The notes: a model not told the origin generated them from the sequence alone. Shown: positions 1-9,150, numbered from the stretch's first letter. The stretch is DNA of 64,000 bases from Hyphomicrobiales bacterium (GCA_017305715.1 JAFKKG010000019.1:1-64000); one strand, 5' to 3'. Translations and numbers: made by a program.

Positions 1-9
1 AAAGCCATC

Positions 10-139
10 GCGCAGGGAATGTCGGATGTTCTCCGCTGCCCTGTATGCTCGTGTGCAGCTTTCTTTGCACTGTTCGCACACGGGACCGCGGGTGCAGCGC
101 GCATCCGGCATTCCCTGCGCCCTCCATTTGAAGAGGGCG
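10..139. repeat. Intergenic element bounded by 19-bp inverted repeats
   Basis: Positions 10-28 and 102-120 form an imperfect inverted repeat, matching at 18 of 19 positions. Directly after the right arm, CGCCCTC (118-124) pairs with GAGGGCG (133-139) across an 8-nt loop. Short open frames across this stretch have no recognisable domain and no good ribosome site, so I treat it as a non-coding repeat. Similar elements are, from memory, common between genes in Bradyrhizobium; that is recollection, not a search result. Confidence 0.5.
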
Positions 140-397
140 GGAAGTTTCTGGCAAGACTCGGGCATTTCGTGCCGCGAGATCGCGAAACTGTATCTCCTGT
201 CATTGTCTGCAACAAACGCGAAGCGTTTGTGCATGCGAGGATAGGCAATCACCGATTTATATCCGGTCCCTTTCCCGGAAAATGTCCTTGAAGCCCAAAT
301 CGGCCGGTGCTATTATTCGAACGGTCAGTCGGATTATTTTTGGCCCAAGCCGGAGGCCTCCGCAAGAGGGCCGGGCCAGCCAGTGGGAGATGCAGCG
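140..397. other. Non-coding leader upstream of the Rieske operon
   Basis: No supportable gene lies between the repeat and the oxygenase alpha gene. The stretch should hold the promoter of the 398-5850 operon, but I see no convincing -35/-10 pair. GGGAG at 385-389 is the ribosome site that decides the ATG at 398. Confidence 0.4.
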
Positions 398-1657
398 ATG
401 AACGTGGTGCCGCGCGCCTCACAATGGGGCGAATTGATCCGCGCCGACCGGGTGCATGGCTCGCTCTACACGGACCCGGCGATCTTCGAAGCCGAACTGC
501 AGAACATCTGGTACCGCACCTGGGTCTATGTCGGGCACGAGAGCGAGGTGCCGAACGCCAACGACTACGTCGTCAAATCGATCGGGCCGCAATCGGTCAT
601 CATGACCCGCGACGAGCAGGGCAAGATCAATCTGCTGCTCAACCGCTGTTCGCATCGCGGCAATCAGGTCTGCTCCTACGACAAGGGCAACGCGCGCTCC
701 TTCACATGCCCGTTCCATTCCTGGACCTTTGCCAATGACGGCCGTCTGGTCGGCTACGCCTTTCCCGACGGCTATGAAGGCCAGGACAGGTCGAAGCTGG
801 CGCTCGGCCGCGTGACGCGGGTGCAGTCCTATCGCGGTTTCGTATTCGGCTCGTTCGCGGCCGAAGGCCCCACATTGGAAGAGCATCTCGGCGGTGCGGC
901 GGAGACCATAGACCGTCTGGTGCGTTTTTCGCCGGAAGGCGAAGTCGAGGTCACGGCGGGCTTCCTCAAGCACCGCGTCAAGGCGAACTGGAAATTCATC
1001 CTGGAAAACGAATGCGACGGTTATCATCCGGCCTTCGTGCATTCCTCGATCTTCGGCGTCGCCGACAGTGCGATCGGCAAGCTCTATGGCGGTGCCTCGA
1101 CCGCCGTCACGCGTGATTACGGCAACGGCCATACCGAGATCGATTTGCGGCCGGAATTCCGCAAGCGTGACGCGCCGATGAGTTGGTTCGGCACCACGGA
1201 AGAGCGGCTGCCGGATTACACGGCGCGCATGAAGGCCGCGTACGGCAACGAACAAGCGCGCGAAATCATGATCGACGGCACGCCGCATGTGATGATCTTC
1301 CCAAACCTGTTCATCGCCGAAATCCAGATGTTCGTGATCCAGCCACTCGCGGTCGACGACAGCGTGCAGCATGTGACGGCCTTGCAGTTCAAGGGCGCTC
1401 CCGACATGAACCGGCGGCTGCGCCAGCAGACCATGGGCTCGGTCGGCCCGGCCGGATTATTGCTGGCGGATGATTCGGAAATGTACGAGCGCTGCCACCG
1501 CGGCGTGCTGGCGCGCAGTCCCGAATGGATTTTCCTCGGCCGCGGCGAGCAGCGCGAGCGTCAGGACGAACTCGGCTTCAAGATCGGTCATGTCACCGAC
1601 GAGATCCCGTCGCGCGGCATCTGGCGTCATTATCGCAGCCTGATGGAGGCGGTGTGA
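398..1657 (+). CDS. Rieske aromatic-ring-hydroxylating dioxygenase, alpha subunit
   Basis: This is the large catalytic subunit (419 aa) of a two-subunit ring-hydroxylating oxygenase. The Rieske [2Fe-2S] ligands are visible as C84-x-H86 and C104-x2-H107. The mononuclear iron site is seen as D207-G-Y-H210 followed by H215 in the ENECDGYHPAFVH segment. The length is typical of the family. ATG 398 is preferred over the in-frame GTG at 383 because GGGAG lies about 8 nt upstream. The stop overlaps the beta-subunit ATG (TGATG), so the two are translationally coupled. No ferredoxin or reductase gene follows, so electrons must come from elsewhere. The downstream CoA-type enzymes suggest an aromatic or cyclic acid substrate, but the exact substrate is not readable. 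Confidence 0.93.
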   Translation: MNVVPRASQWGELIRADRVHGSLYTDPAIFEAELQNIWYRTWVYVGHESEVPNANDYVVKSIGPQSVIMTRDEQGKINLLLNRCSHRGNQVCSYDKGNARSFTCPFHSWTFANDGRLVGYAFPDGYEGQDRSKLALGRVTRVQSYRGFVFGSFAAEGPTLEEHLGGAAETIDRLVRFSPEGEVEVTAGFLKHRVKANWKFILENECDGYHPAFVHSSIFGVADSAIGKLYGGASTAVTRDYGNGHTEIDLRPEFRKRDAPMSWFGTTEERLPDYTARMKAAYGNEQAREIMIDGTPHVMIFPNLFIAEIQMFVIQPLAVDDSVQHVTALQFKGAPDMNRRLRQQTMGSVGPAGLLLADDSEMYERCHRGVLARSPEWIFLGRGEQRERQDELGFKIGHVTDEIPSRGIWRHYRSLMEAV

Positions 1658-2151
1658 TGCTGTCGCGCGAAAGCAGCGCCACGCTGATATCAGCGGTCAC
1701 CGCCTTCATCTACAAGGAGGCGCGGCTGCAGGACGAACACCAATATGAAGCCTGGGAAGCGCTGTGGACCGATGACGGGGTCTATTGGGTGCCGGCCAAT
1801 GGCGACGACATCGATCCCGAAAAGGAAATGTCGATCATTTACGACAACCGTTCGCGCATCTCGCTGCGCATCAAGCAATTGCTGACGGGAAAACGCCATA
1901 CCCAGACGCCGCAATCGCGGCTGCGGCGTCTCGTCTCCAACATCGAATTGCTGGACGGGCAGCCGGGCGGCGACATCTCGGTTGCCAGCAACAGCATGGT
2001 GTTCGAATCCAGCCTGCGCGACGATACGATCTGGGCCGCCCGCAACGAATACCGGCTGCGCTACGTCGATGGCGAGCTGCGCATGGCCTACAAGAAGGTG
2101 AACCTGGTCAACAATGAGAAGGCGCTGTTCACGCTCTCGTTCCTGATCTAG
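1657..2151 (+). CDS. Aromatic-ring-hydroxylating dioxygenase, beta subunit
   Basis: This 164-aa protein matches the small structural subunit of ring-hydroxylating dioxygenases (SnoaL/NTF2-like alpha+beta barrel), with the family-typical patterns YEAWEALWTDDGVYWVP near the N-terminus and RLRRLVSNIE in the middle. The beta subunit stabilises the alpha3-beta3 hexamer and carries no metal. Its ATG overlaps the alpha stop codon. The length is near the family norm of about 160-190 aa. It supports a complete terminal oxygenase encoded by the first two genes. Confidence 0.9.
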   Translation: MLSRESSATLISAVTAFIYKEARLQDEHQYEAWEALWTDDGVYWVPANGDDIDPEKEMSIIYDNRSRISLRIKQLLTGKRHTQTPQSRLRRLVSNIELLDGQPGGDISVASNSMVFESSLRDDTIWAARNEYRLRYVDGELRMAYKKVNLVNNEKALFTLSFLI

Positions 2152-2169
2152 CCGAAGGTGGAAATCTGC

Positions 2170-2964
2170 ATGATCGATAAAGGTCCCGTTCTGCTCGATA
2201 TCGCCGATGGCATCGCCCGGCTGCGGCTCAATCGCCCCGACGCCGCCAATGGCATGAGTGCCGAACTGCTCAGCGCGCTGTGCGACGCCATCATGGTCTG
2301 CCACGGCCAGCCGGACCTGCGCGTGCTGCTGCTGAGCGGCGAGGGCACCAATTTTTGCGCGGGCGGTGACGTCCGGGCGTTTGCATCCAAGGGCGAGAAG
2401 CTGCCCGACTATATCAGGCAGGCGACGGCCTATCTGCAGAACGCGGTGACGGGACTGCTGCGGCTGGAGGCTCCGGTGATTACGTCGGTGCAGGGCTTTG
2501 CCGCGGGTGGCGGTGGCTTCGGCCTCGTCTGCGCCTCCGATATCGTGATCGCAGGCGAATCCGCCAAATTCCTCGCTGGCGCGACGCGGGTTGCGATGGC
2601 GCCCGATGCCGGCGTGTCGGTCACGCTGTCGCGGCTGGTCGGCTTGCGTCGCGCGATGTCGATCCTGCTCACCAATCCGGTAATCTCGGCTCCGGAGGCG
2701 CTGTCCATGGGCATCGTGACGAAAGTCGTCCCCGATGCCGAACTGGCCGAGGCGTCGCTTGCGATGGCGCGGGAGCTCGCGGCTGGGGCACCGAAGGCGC
2801 TGGCGGCGACCAAGCGGCTGGTCTGGGCCGGCACCGGCACCAGCATCGAGCAGTGCCTGTCGGAGGAAGCGCGCACCGTTTCCGAACTGTCGGGCATGGC
2901 CGATGCGCGGGAAGGGCTCGCCGCCGTGATCGAGCGACGCAAACCGAACTTCACGGGGCGCTGA
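2170..2964 (+). CDS. Enoyl-CoA hydratase/isomerase family protein, PaaG-like
   Basis: A 264-aa crotonase-fold enzyme. The first oxyanion-hole motif is NFCAGGDV and the second is GFAAGGGGFGL. The position that is Glu144 in classical hydratases (GGGCEL) is Phe here, and the second acidic site lies in a MAPDAGVS segment resembling the PDAG motif of PaaG/PaaB-type isomerases. An isomerase or ring-modifying role is therefore as likely as hydration. ATG 2170 is chosen because GAAGGTGG precedes it by about 8 nt; a GTG at 2158 is the alternative. It follows the oxygenase beta gene by 18 nt and precedes an SDR, in line with beta-oxidation-like processing of the oxygenase product. Confidence 0.85.
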   Translation: MIDKGPVLLDIADGIARLRLNRPDAANGMSAELLSALCDAIMVCHGQPDLRVLLLSGEGTNFCAGGDVRAFASKGEKLPDYIRQATAYLQNAVTGLLRLEAPVITSVQGFAAGGGGFGLVCASDIVIAGESAKFLAGATRVAMAPDAGVSVTLSRLVGLRRAMSILLTNPVISAPEALSMGIVTKVVPDAELAEASLAMARELAAGAPKALAATKRLVWAGTGTSIEQCLSEEARTVSELSGMADAREGLAAVIERRKPNFTGR

Positions 2965-2967
2965 TCG

Positions 2968-3726
2968 ATGGTGGCACCTGGCACCCGGCCTTTCGGACGG
3001 CTCGACGGCCGCCGCGCTTTCGTCTCGGGCGGCGCGCAGGGCATTGGCGCTGCGATCGTGCGCGGCTTTGCCGAGGCCGGCGCGCATGTCGTGATCGGCG
3101 ATCTCGATTTCGCCAGGGCGTCCGCCCTTGCCGGCGAGGTCGGTGCGGTGGCGGCCCGCGTCGATGTCGGCAATACCGACATGGTGTTGGCAATCATGAC
3201 GCAGCACGGGCCGTTCGATATCGTCGTCAACAATGCCGGCGTCGACCAGCACGCCTTCTTCACCGACACGACCCCGGAAGACTGGACAAGACTGCTCGCG
3301 GTCAATCTGGTCTCGGCCTTTGCCTGCACCCACGCCGCGCTGCCGGCGATGCAGGCGGCCGCCTTCGGGCGCATCATCAACATCACCTCGGAAGCCGCGC
3401 GCTTGGGCTCGAAGGGTGGCGCGGTCTATTCCGCGGCCAAGGGTGGCGTGATCGCTTTCACCAAGAGCATCGCGCGCGAAAACGCCCGCTTCGGGATTAC
3501 CGCCAACGCCATCGCGCCGGGGCCGATCCGTACCCCGATGCTGGAAGCGGCGGTCGAGAAGGGCGGTGACAAGATTTTGCGCGCCATGACCGATGCCACC
3601 CTGTTGCGGCGCCTGGGTGAGCCCGAGGAGATCGCCGCCGCCGTATTGTTCCTGGCTTCCGACCAGGCGGCCTATATCACCGGCGAGACGATTGGCGTGT
3701 CCGGCGGCATGGGCGTGGGAGGCTGA
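2968..3726 (+). CDS. SDR family NAD(P)-dependent oxidoreductase
   Basis: A classical 252-aa short-chain dehydrogenase. The nucleotide-binding motif SGGAQGIG is at residues 20-27, NNAG follows at about 88, the catalytic YSAAK is near 154, and the C-terminal GETIGVSGG motif is present. It starts 3 nt after the preceding crotonase stop and lies 1 nt before the next gene, so it belongs to the operon. It may oxidise a dihydrodiol or a 3-hydroxyacyl-CoA formed by the upstream oxygenase and crotonase. The sequence does not distinguish between these. Confidence 0.9.
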   Translation: MVAPGTRPFGRLDGRRAFVSGGAQGIGAAIVRGFAEAGAHVVIGDLDFARASALAGEVGAVAARVDVGNTDMVLAIMTQHGPFDIVVNNAGVDQHAFFTDTTPEDWTRLLAVNLVSAFACTHAALPAMQAAAFGRIINITSEAARLGSKGGAVYSAAKGGVIAFTKSIARENARFGITANAIAPGPIRTPMLEAAVEKGGDKILRAMTDATLLRRLGEPEEIAAAVLFLASDQAAYITGETIGVSGGMGVGG

Positions 3727-3727
3727 C

Positions 3728-4660
3728 ATGGCGAGAGCGGCTCAGGATATCGCAACGGCGCCGATCGATCTTGCGATTGAGCGCGTCCGCGCCGTTTATC
3801 GCAACTGGACCCGCGAGACGACGATCGCCCGGATGCGAAGCGATTGGGATGCGGCCTTCGGAGGCAGCACCGTGGCCGTGACGTACGAGCGCGTTTCCGC
3901 CGGCGGTGTCGACGGGGAATGGATCTCGCCGGCCGATACGCCCCCGGATAAGGCCATTCTGTATTTCCATGGCGGCGGCTTTCGCATCGGCTCGGTCGAC
4001 TCGCACCGGGACCTGATTTCGCAGATCGCACTCGCCAGCGGCTGCCGTGTGCTCGCGATCAATTACCGCCTCTCGCCGAAGCACCGCTATCCGGCCGCGC
4101 TGAATGATACGCAGGTCGCCTATGACTGGATGCTCGCCCAAGGGTTTGAACCGGGCAACATCGCGTTTGCCGGAGATTCCGCCGGTGGCAATCTCGTGCT
4201 CACCACGATGCTGAGTCTGCGCGAGCGTTGGCTGCCGCTGCCTGCGGCGGCTGTGCTGATGTCGCCATGGACCGACCTGGCGGCGACCGGCGCGAGTTAC
4301 GTCAGCCGCGCCGAAGCGGACCCGATCCATCAGCGCCCGATGATCCTGGCGCTGGCCAAGAACTATCTCGGCGGAGACGACGATCCCTGCGATCCGCTGG
4401 CATCCCCGCTATATGCCAACCTTACAGGCTTGCCGCCGCTTTTGATCCAGGTCGGCGACCGCGAAACCGTGCTGGATGATTCCGTTGTCTTCGCCGACAA
4501 GGCGCGTGGTGCCGGTGTCGATGTCAGTCTGGAGGTCTGGGATGGCATGATCCATGTCTTCCAGATGTTCGAACTGCCCGAGGCGCGGCGGGCCATCGCA
4601 TCGATCGCGCAATTTCTCAACCGGCATCTTCATATCAAGGCCGAGAAGGCATCATCATGA
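3728..4660 (+). CDS. Alpha/beta hydrolase, hormone-sensitive-lipase type esterase
   Basis: This 310-aa serine hydrolase has the HSL-family oxyanion motif HGGG at 81-84 and the nucleophile elbow GDSAGG with Ser151. The acid is probably in the GDRETVLDDS segment and the histidine in DGMIHVFQ near the C-terminus. It has no signal peptide, so it acts in the cytoplasm. The ATG lies 1 nt after the SDR stop, and its own stop overlaps the next start (ATGA). It probably hydrolyses an ester or lactone substrate or intermediate of the pathway. Confidence 0.9.
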   Translation: MARAAQDIATAPIDLAIERVRAVYRNWTRETTIARMRSDWDAAFGGSTVAVTYERVSAGGVDGEWISPADTPPDKAILYFHGGGFRIGSVDSHRDLISQIALASGCRVLAINYRLSPKHRYPAALNDTQVAYDWMLAQGFEPGNIAFAGDSAGGNLVLTTMLSLRERWLPLPAAAVLMSPWTDLAATGASYVSRAEADPIHQRPMILALAKNYLGGDDDPCDPLASPLYANLTGLPPLLIQVGDRETVLDDSVVFADKARGAGVDVSLEVWDGMIHVFQMFELPEARRAIASIAQFLNRHLHIKAEKASS

Positions 4661-5850
4661 ACGTCAGGCCCGCCGATCCGCGCAGCCACACCGATGGCGA
4701 ATTCCATTTCTCGGAGCAGCCGCAGCTTTCCGAGGAATTGCGGATGCTGCGTGAACAGGTCCGCCGGTTCGTCGAGAAAGAGGTGGTGCCGCACGGCGAG
4801 GCGTGGGAGCGCGACGGCAAGATTCCGCGCGAGATCTATCGCCGCATGGGCGCGCTCGGCTTTCTCGGCATGCGTCACGCGGCCGAATATGGCGGCACCG
4901 ATATGGGGCCGCTGGCCTCGATGGTGTGGGCGGAGGAACTCGGCCGCTCGACCTTTGGCGGGTTTACCTCGTCCGTGCTGGTGCATACCGACATGTCGGC
5001 GGTCCATATCACCCTGCGCGGCACGCCGGAGCAAAAGCAGAAATATCTGCCTGCGATTGTCAGAGGTGAGACGATCTGCTCGATCGCGGTGACTGAACCC
5101 GATGCGGGCTCCGACGTCGCCGGATTGAAGACCCGGGCCCGCCGCGACGGGGATTCCTGGGTGATCAACGGCTCAAAGATGTTCATCACCAATGCGGTCT
5201 ATGGCGACATTCTCATTGTTGCCGCGCGCACCGATCCGAATGCAAAAGGCAGCCGCGGCATTTCGCTGTTCATCGTCGAGCGGGCGACGCCGGGCATCTC
5301 GGTGACAAAACTCGACAAGCATGGCTGGCTTTGCTCGGATACCGCCGAGATCGCCTTCCAGGATGTTCGCATCCCCGCCGCAAACCTGCTCGGCGAGGAG
5401 AACCGCGGCTTCTACGGCATCATGGAAACGTTCGAGAACGAGCGTATCTGCATTGGCGGCATCTGCGCCGGCGAATCCGCCAAGGCGATCGAACTGACGA
5501 CCAATTATGTGAAGAGCCGCCAGGCGTTCGGCGGTCCGCTATGGAACCAGCAGGCGGTCCGGCTCAAGCTCGCCTCGCTCGCGACCAAGGCCGCTGCGGC
5601 GAGGGCGCTGGCCTATCATGCGGCGGAGCTCGTGGAGGCCGGAATACCATGCCCCCGCGAAGTGTCGATGGTGAAGGCGCTGTCGCCGGAGGTGCTGCAT
5701 GAGGTCGTGCATGGCTGCCTGCAACTGCACGGCGGCAGCGGCTTCATGCGCGGTACCCCGATCGAGCGCATGGCGCGCGACGCCCGCGTGCTGACCATCG
5801 GCGGCGGCGCGACGGAGGTCATGCTGGAGGAAGTTGCGAAACGGATGTGA
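4657..5850 (+). CDS. Acyl-CoA dehydrogenase family protein
   Basis: A 397-aa FAD-dependent acyl-CoA dehydrogenase with the expected N-terminal helical domain, central beta domain ([17 protein letters not shown], then [11 protein letters not shown]) and C-terminal helical domain ([13 protein letters not shown]). In the segment where MCAD-type enzymes carry the catalytic Glu (YEGT), this protein has IGGGATEV, so the base must lie elsewhere, as in isovaleryl-CoA-type members. It is the last gene of the operon and overlaps the esterase stop by 4 nt. It likely introduces a double bond into the acyl- or cycloalkyl-CoA intermediate. Confidence 0.9.
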   Translation: MNVRPADPRSHTDGEFHFSEQPQLSEELRMLREQVRRFVEKEVVPHGEAWERDGKIPREIYRRMGALGFLGMRHAAEYGGTDMGPLASMVWAEELGRSTFGGFTSSVLVHTDMSAVHITLRGTPEQKQKYLPAIVRGETICSIAVTEPDAGSDVAGLKTRARRDGDSWVINGSKMFITNAVYGDILIVAARTDPNAKGSRGISLFIVERATPGISVTKLDKHGWLCSDTAEIAFQDVRIPAANLLGEENRGFYGIMETFENERICIGGICAGESAKAIELTTNYVKSRQAFGGPLWNQQAVRLKLASLATKAAAARALAYHAAELVEAGIPCPREVSMVKALSPEVLHEVVHGCLQLHGGSGFMRGTPIERMARDARVLTIGGGATEVMLEEVAKRM

Positions 5851-5880
5851 CTTGGAAGCGGAAGTGCCGCGCTTTTGTCT

Positions 5881-6001
5881 TACCTCTCCCATTCGGGAGA
5901 GGTCGGCGCGCAGCGCCGGGTGAGGGGACAAGGTCTCTCGATGGGCCGTAACCCCTCATTCGAATTGCCGCGCAATTCGACCCCTCCCGATGGGAGAGGT
6001 G
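5881..6001. repeat. Multi-hairpin REP/BIME-like intergenic repeat
   Basis: Four inverted repeats sit back to back between two convergent genes. ACCTCTCCC/GGGAGAGGT has perfect 9-bp arms and a 4-nt loop (5882-5903). CGGCGC/GCGCCG has a 3-nt loop (5904-5918). TCGAATTG/CAATTCGA has a 5-nt spacer (5960-5980). CTCCC/GGGAG has a 3-nt loop (5984-5996). The outermost segments share GGGAGAGGT. This is the architecture of a dispersed palindromic element and may also terminate both converging transcripts. Confidence 0.75.
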
Positions 6002-6039
6002 AAGACTTCTGTCGCCGGGCGATTGTTGGATCGCTTGCG

Positions 6040-7200
6040 TCAGTTCACCGGCTTGAAGCTCAGCGTCGAGAACTCGGACTGCATGATCTGCAGCTTCTGG
6101 TTCGAGAACCGCACTCCGGGCCCGAAGCTGATCGGCGCCATGATGCCGGTCTCGACATTCCTGGTCTTCTCCAGCTCGCTGATGGTGCAGGCCCAGGTCG
6201 GCTGCTTGCCGCAGCGCTCGATCGCCGAGATGAGGACCTTGGCGGCGGCATAGCCGGTCATCGAATAGCGGTTGATGCCCTTTATCTCGGCTTCCGGCAG
6301 CAGACCCTTGGCCTTTTCGAGGAACGCCTTGCCGGCCGGTCCTGCGAACGGCTCGACATAGTCGACCGCGTAGATGCCGTCGCCGGCCGGGCCCATCAGC
6401 TTCAGCACCGGCTCAACCCGCCCGGGCCAGAAGATGCCGACCACGGGCTTGATGTTGAGCTTCTCCAGCTCCTTCATCATCGCAATGTTCTCGCCGATGA
6501 TCCCGCCCGCCAGGAACACTTCGGCGCCGGATTCCTTGAGCTGCAGCATGTCGGACGAGAAATCCTGCTGGCCCTTCTTGTAATTGCCGCTGTAGACCAC
6601 ATTGAGCTTCCTGGCCTTGACCACGGTGTCAAAACCGTCGCGCACGGTGATGCCGTAGTCATCGTCCTGCGTGATCAGGCCCCATTTCTTGCCGGGATTC
6701 TTCTCAGCGAGATAATTGACGAGGTGGATGATGCCTTCCTCATAGGATTGCCCGACCACGAACACGTTCTTGCGCGGCGGCTCCCAGAGGAACTTGACCG
6801 GCGCGACGTCGATCACGGTGGGGATGCCGGATTTCTCGAGCAGCGGCATCACCGCGATGGACTGGCCGGAGCCGGAGATGCCGAGCATCGCGAAGGCCTT
6901 GTCGACGTCGATCACCTTCTTGACACCCTGGATGGTACGGGCGGTGACGTAGCCGTCATCTTCCAGCACGTATTTGATCTTGCGGCCGTTGATGCCGCCG
7001 GCGTTGTTGGCTTCGGCAATGGCGATCTTGTGGCCAATCGATGCGGCAACCCCGAGCAGCGCCGGCGGGCCGGTCAGCGGTTCGACATCGCCGATCACGA
7101 TTTCGGTGTCGGTGATCCCGGGATCGGCGGCGAGCGTCGGGCCGGTCGACAGATACATGCCCGCGAGCAACAGCGACGCGGTCGCCAGGTACTTCATCAT
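6040..7200 (-). CDS. Branched-chain-type ABC transporter substrate-binding protein
   Basis: A 386-aa periplasmic binding protein of the LivK/Peripla_BP_6 family. An N-terminal signal peptide of about 25 residues ends near TLAAD. Family features follow: IVIGDVEPLTGPP, then an AEANNAGGINGR segment, then a fold repeat with YEEGI and LITQDDDYG. A strong AGGAGG lies just upstream of the ATG pair. It is the last gene of the minus-strand transporter operon. Members of this family bind amino acids but also aromatic acids. The neighbouring acyl-CoA ligase points to an organic acid ligand, which is inference. Confidence 0.9.
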   Translation of the reverse strand: MMKYLATASLLLAGMYLSTGPTLAADPGITDTEIVIGDVEPLTGPPALLGVAASIGHKIAIAEANNAGGINGRKIKYVLEDDGYVTARTIQGVKKVIDVDKAFAMLGISGSGQSIAVMPLLEKSGIPTVIDVAPVKFLWEPPRKNVFVVGQSYEEGIIHLVNYLAEKNPGKKWGLITQDDDYGITVRDGFDTVVKARKLNVVYSGNYKKGQQDFSSDMLQLKESGAEVFLAGGIIGENIAMMKELEKLNIKPVVGIFWPGRVEPVLKLMGPAGDGIYAVDYVEPFAGPAGKAFLEKAKGLLPEAEIKGINRYSMTGYAAAKVLISAIERCGKQPTWACTISELEKTRNVETGIMAPISFGPGVRFSNQKLQIMQSEFSTLSFKPVN

Positions 7201-7230
7201 TGTGTCCTCCTCTTTGATGGCATTTTCTGG

Positions 7231-8277
7231 TTAGTAACGAAGCGGCCAGTTCACCCACATCCGCCGGATGTCGTGCCATGCGCCGACCAGGCCGCGCGGC
7301 TGGAAACGCAGGAACAGGATGATGACGAGGCCGTAGAGCATGCTCTTGAGCTCCTGCGCGCCGGTCGTGAAGACAGCGTCGATCTGGGCGCTGAACAGGC
7401 TGAAGGCGAACCGCGTCGCTTCCGGGAGCAGCACGATCAGGATGGTGCCGAGCACGGCGCCGAGCGCCGAGCCGAGCCCGCCGACGATGAGGATTGCCAG
7501 CGCCTCGATCGAGAGCAGGAAGGGAAAGCCTTCGACGCTGACGAAAGAGAGGTAGATGCCGTACAGCGCGCCGGACAGGCCGGTGATGAAGGCCGAAGTG
7601 ACGAAGGCGAACAGCTTGTAGGCGTGCAGATTGATGCCCATGACGCGGGCGGCGGTGTCGTTGTCGCGGATTGCGACGAAGGCGCGGCCGACGCGGCTTC
7701 GGCGGATGTTGAGCGTGGCGAACAGCGTAAGGATGGCAAAGCCGAGGCAAAGATAAGTGAAGGCCGCGTCGCTGTCGAAGCTGAGGCCGAAGATCTCTGG
7801 CCGCGGCACCGAAATGCCGCGGGCGCCGTTGGTCAGCCAGCGCGCTTCCAGGATCACGGTGTTGATGATGAAGGAGAAGGCGAGCGTGGTGATCGCGAGA
7901 TAGAGCCCCTTCAGCCGCAGCGACGGCGCGCCGACAATCAGGCTCGCGAGCGCCGGCACCACGCCCGCGCCGAGGAAGCCGAGCAGCGGATGCATGTGAT
8001 ATTTGGAGACCAGCACCGCATAGGCATAGGCGCCGGTGACGAGAAAACCGACATGGCCGAGCGAGATCAGGCCGGTGTAGCCGGTCAGGATGTTCAGGCC
8101 GAGCGCTCCGACCACCGTGATCAGGATGATCATCAGGAACGACAGCGCATAGGAATTCAGCACGAAGGGGGCTGCGATCAGGCCGGCGAGCAGCACCGCC
8201 GACCACAGCCATACCGGAGGAGAATCGACGAGGGTGACGAGTTCGCCATAAGTCTGCTTGAAATCGCCGGTGCGCAT
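7231..8277 (-). CDS. Branched-chain-type ABC transporter permease (LivM-like)
   Basis: A 348-aa integral membrane permease of the LivM group (BPD_transp_2) with about ten hydrophobic segments. It carries the family patterns NILTGYTGLISLGHVGF near the N-terminus and EALAILIVGGLGSALGAVLG toward the C-terminus. It abuts the LivH-like gene with no gap and precedes the binding-protein gene by 30 nt. It forms the heterodimeric channel with the 8278-9150 product. Confidence 0.92.
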   Translation of the reverse strand: MRTGDFKQTYGELVTLVDSPPVWLWSAVLLAGLIAAPFVLNSYALSFLMIILITVVGALGLNILTGYTGLISLGHVGFLVTGAYAYAVLVSKYHMHPLLGFLGAGVVPALASLIVGAPSLRLKGLYLAITTLAFSFIINTVILEARWLTNGARGISVPRPEIFGLSFDSDAAFTYLCLGFAILTLFATLNIRRSRVGRAFVAIRDNDTAARVMGINLHAYKLFAFVTSAFITGLSGALYGIYLSFVSVEGFPFLLSIEALAILIVGGLGSALGAVLGTILIVLLPEATRFAFSLFSAQIDAVFTTGAQELKSMLYGLVIILFLRFQPRGLVGAWHDIRRMWVNWPLRY

Positions 8278-9150
8278 CTAAACCCTCTCGATGTCGCGTT
8301 CGCCGAAGATGCCGAACGGGCGGATCATCAGCACCACGATGATCATCGCAAAGCCCGCGACCTCCTTCATGCCGGAGCCGACATAGCCGCCGGCGAGATT
8401 TTCGGTGATGCCGATCAACAGCCCGCCGAGCCCCGATCCGAGCACGGCGTCGAGGCCGCCGAGAATGGTGGCCGGAAACGCCTTCAGCCCGAGCTGGAAC
8501 ATCGCCGGCGACAGATCATAGGACAGCGCAAAGAACACGCCGCCGATCCCGGCGATCACGGACGAAGCCGCCCAGGCCAGCGCATGGACGCGGGTGGCGC
8601 TGATGCCCATCAGGAGGGCGGTGCGGTCGTCGGCCGCCACGGCGCGCATCGCGACGCCGATCTTGCTGTAGCGGAAAAACGCCCAGATCGCTGCGAGCAG
8701 CGCCAGAAGCGTGACGATGACGGCAATCTGTCCGGTGCGCACACCGATCGAGCCGATCCGCACGATGCTGCGGCCGAAGCCGACGTCGAGGCCATGCGGA
8801 TAGGCGTCCCAGATGAAGTTGATCGACGAGCGCAGGATCACTGCCAGGCCAATCGTCACCATGACCGTGGCAAACACCGGCTCGCCCAGCATCGGCCGCA
8901 TCACGATGCGCTCGATCACGAGGCCGAGCACGATCGCGGCCAGGATCGCGCCGAACGTCACGACGAAAACATTGCCGCTGACCGTGGTCGAAATGGTCCA
9001 GGCGATATAGGCCGTGATCATGGTCATTTCGCCCTGTGCGAAATTGACCAGACCCGTGGATTTGTAGATCACCGCAAAGCCCATCGCGATCAGGCCATAG
9101 ATGGCGCCGATGGCAACGCCGGATATCACAAGCTGCATGAAATACTGCAT
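8278..9150 (-). CDS. Branched-chain-type ABC transporter permease (LivH-like)
   Basis: A 290-aa integral membrane permease of the LivH group. The N-terminal GAIYGLIAMGFAVIYKSTGLVNFAQGEM segment is diagnostic in pattern, and the protein has about eight membrane helices. The C-terminal part contains KAFPATILGGLDAVLGSGLGG, where the ATPase coupling loop is expected. It lies directly between the acyl-CoA ligase and the LivM-like gene with no spacing on either side, so the operon is one transcript. Confidence 0.92.
   Translation of the reverse strand: MQYFMQLVISGVAIGAIYGLIAMGFAVIYKSTGLVNFAQGEMTMITAYIAWTISTTVSGNVFVVTFGAILAAIVLGLVIERIVMRPMLGEPVFATVMVTIGLAVILRSSINFIWDAYPHGLDVGFGRSIVRIGSIGVRTGQIAVIVTLLALLAAIWAFFRYSKIGVAMRAVAADDRTALLMGISATRVHALAWAASSVIAGIGGVFFALSYDLSPAMFQLGLKAFPATILGGLDAVLGSGLGGLLIGITENLAGGYVGSGMKEVAGFAMIIVVLMIRPFGIFGERDIERV

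Noticed and set aside
19-291. Short open frames in the first 300 bases
   Set aside because: They lie across the inverted-repeat element, have no domains or ribosome site, and look like repeat-derived spurious frames.
1690-3729. A 679-codon minus-strand open frame
   Set aside because: It runs antisense to the oxygenase beta, crotonase and SDR genes, which have clear domains and coupled starts.
5881-6001. CRISPR array
   Set aside because: The repeats are inverted hairpins of different sequence, without regular direct repeats and spacers or any cas gene nearby.
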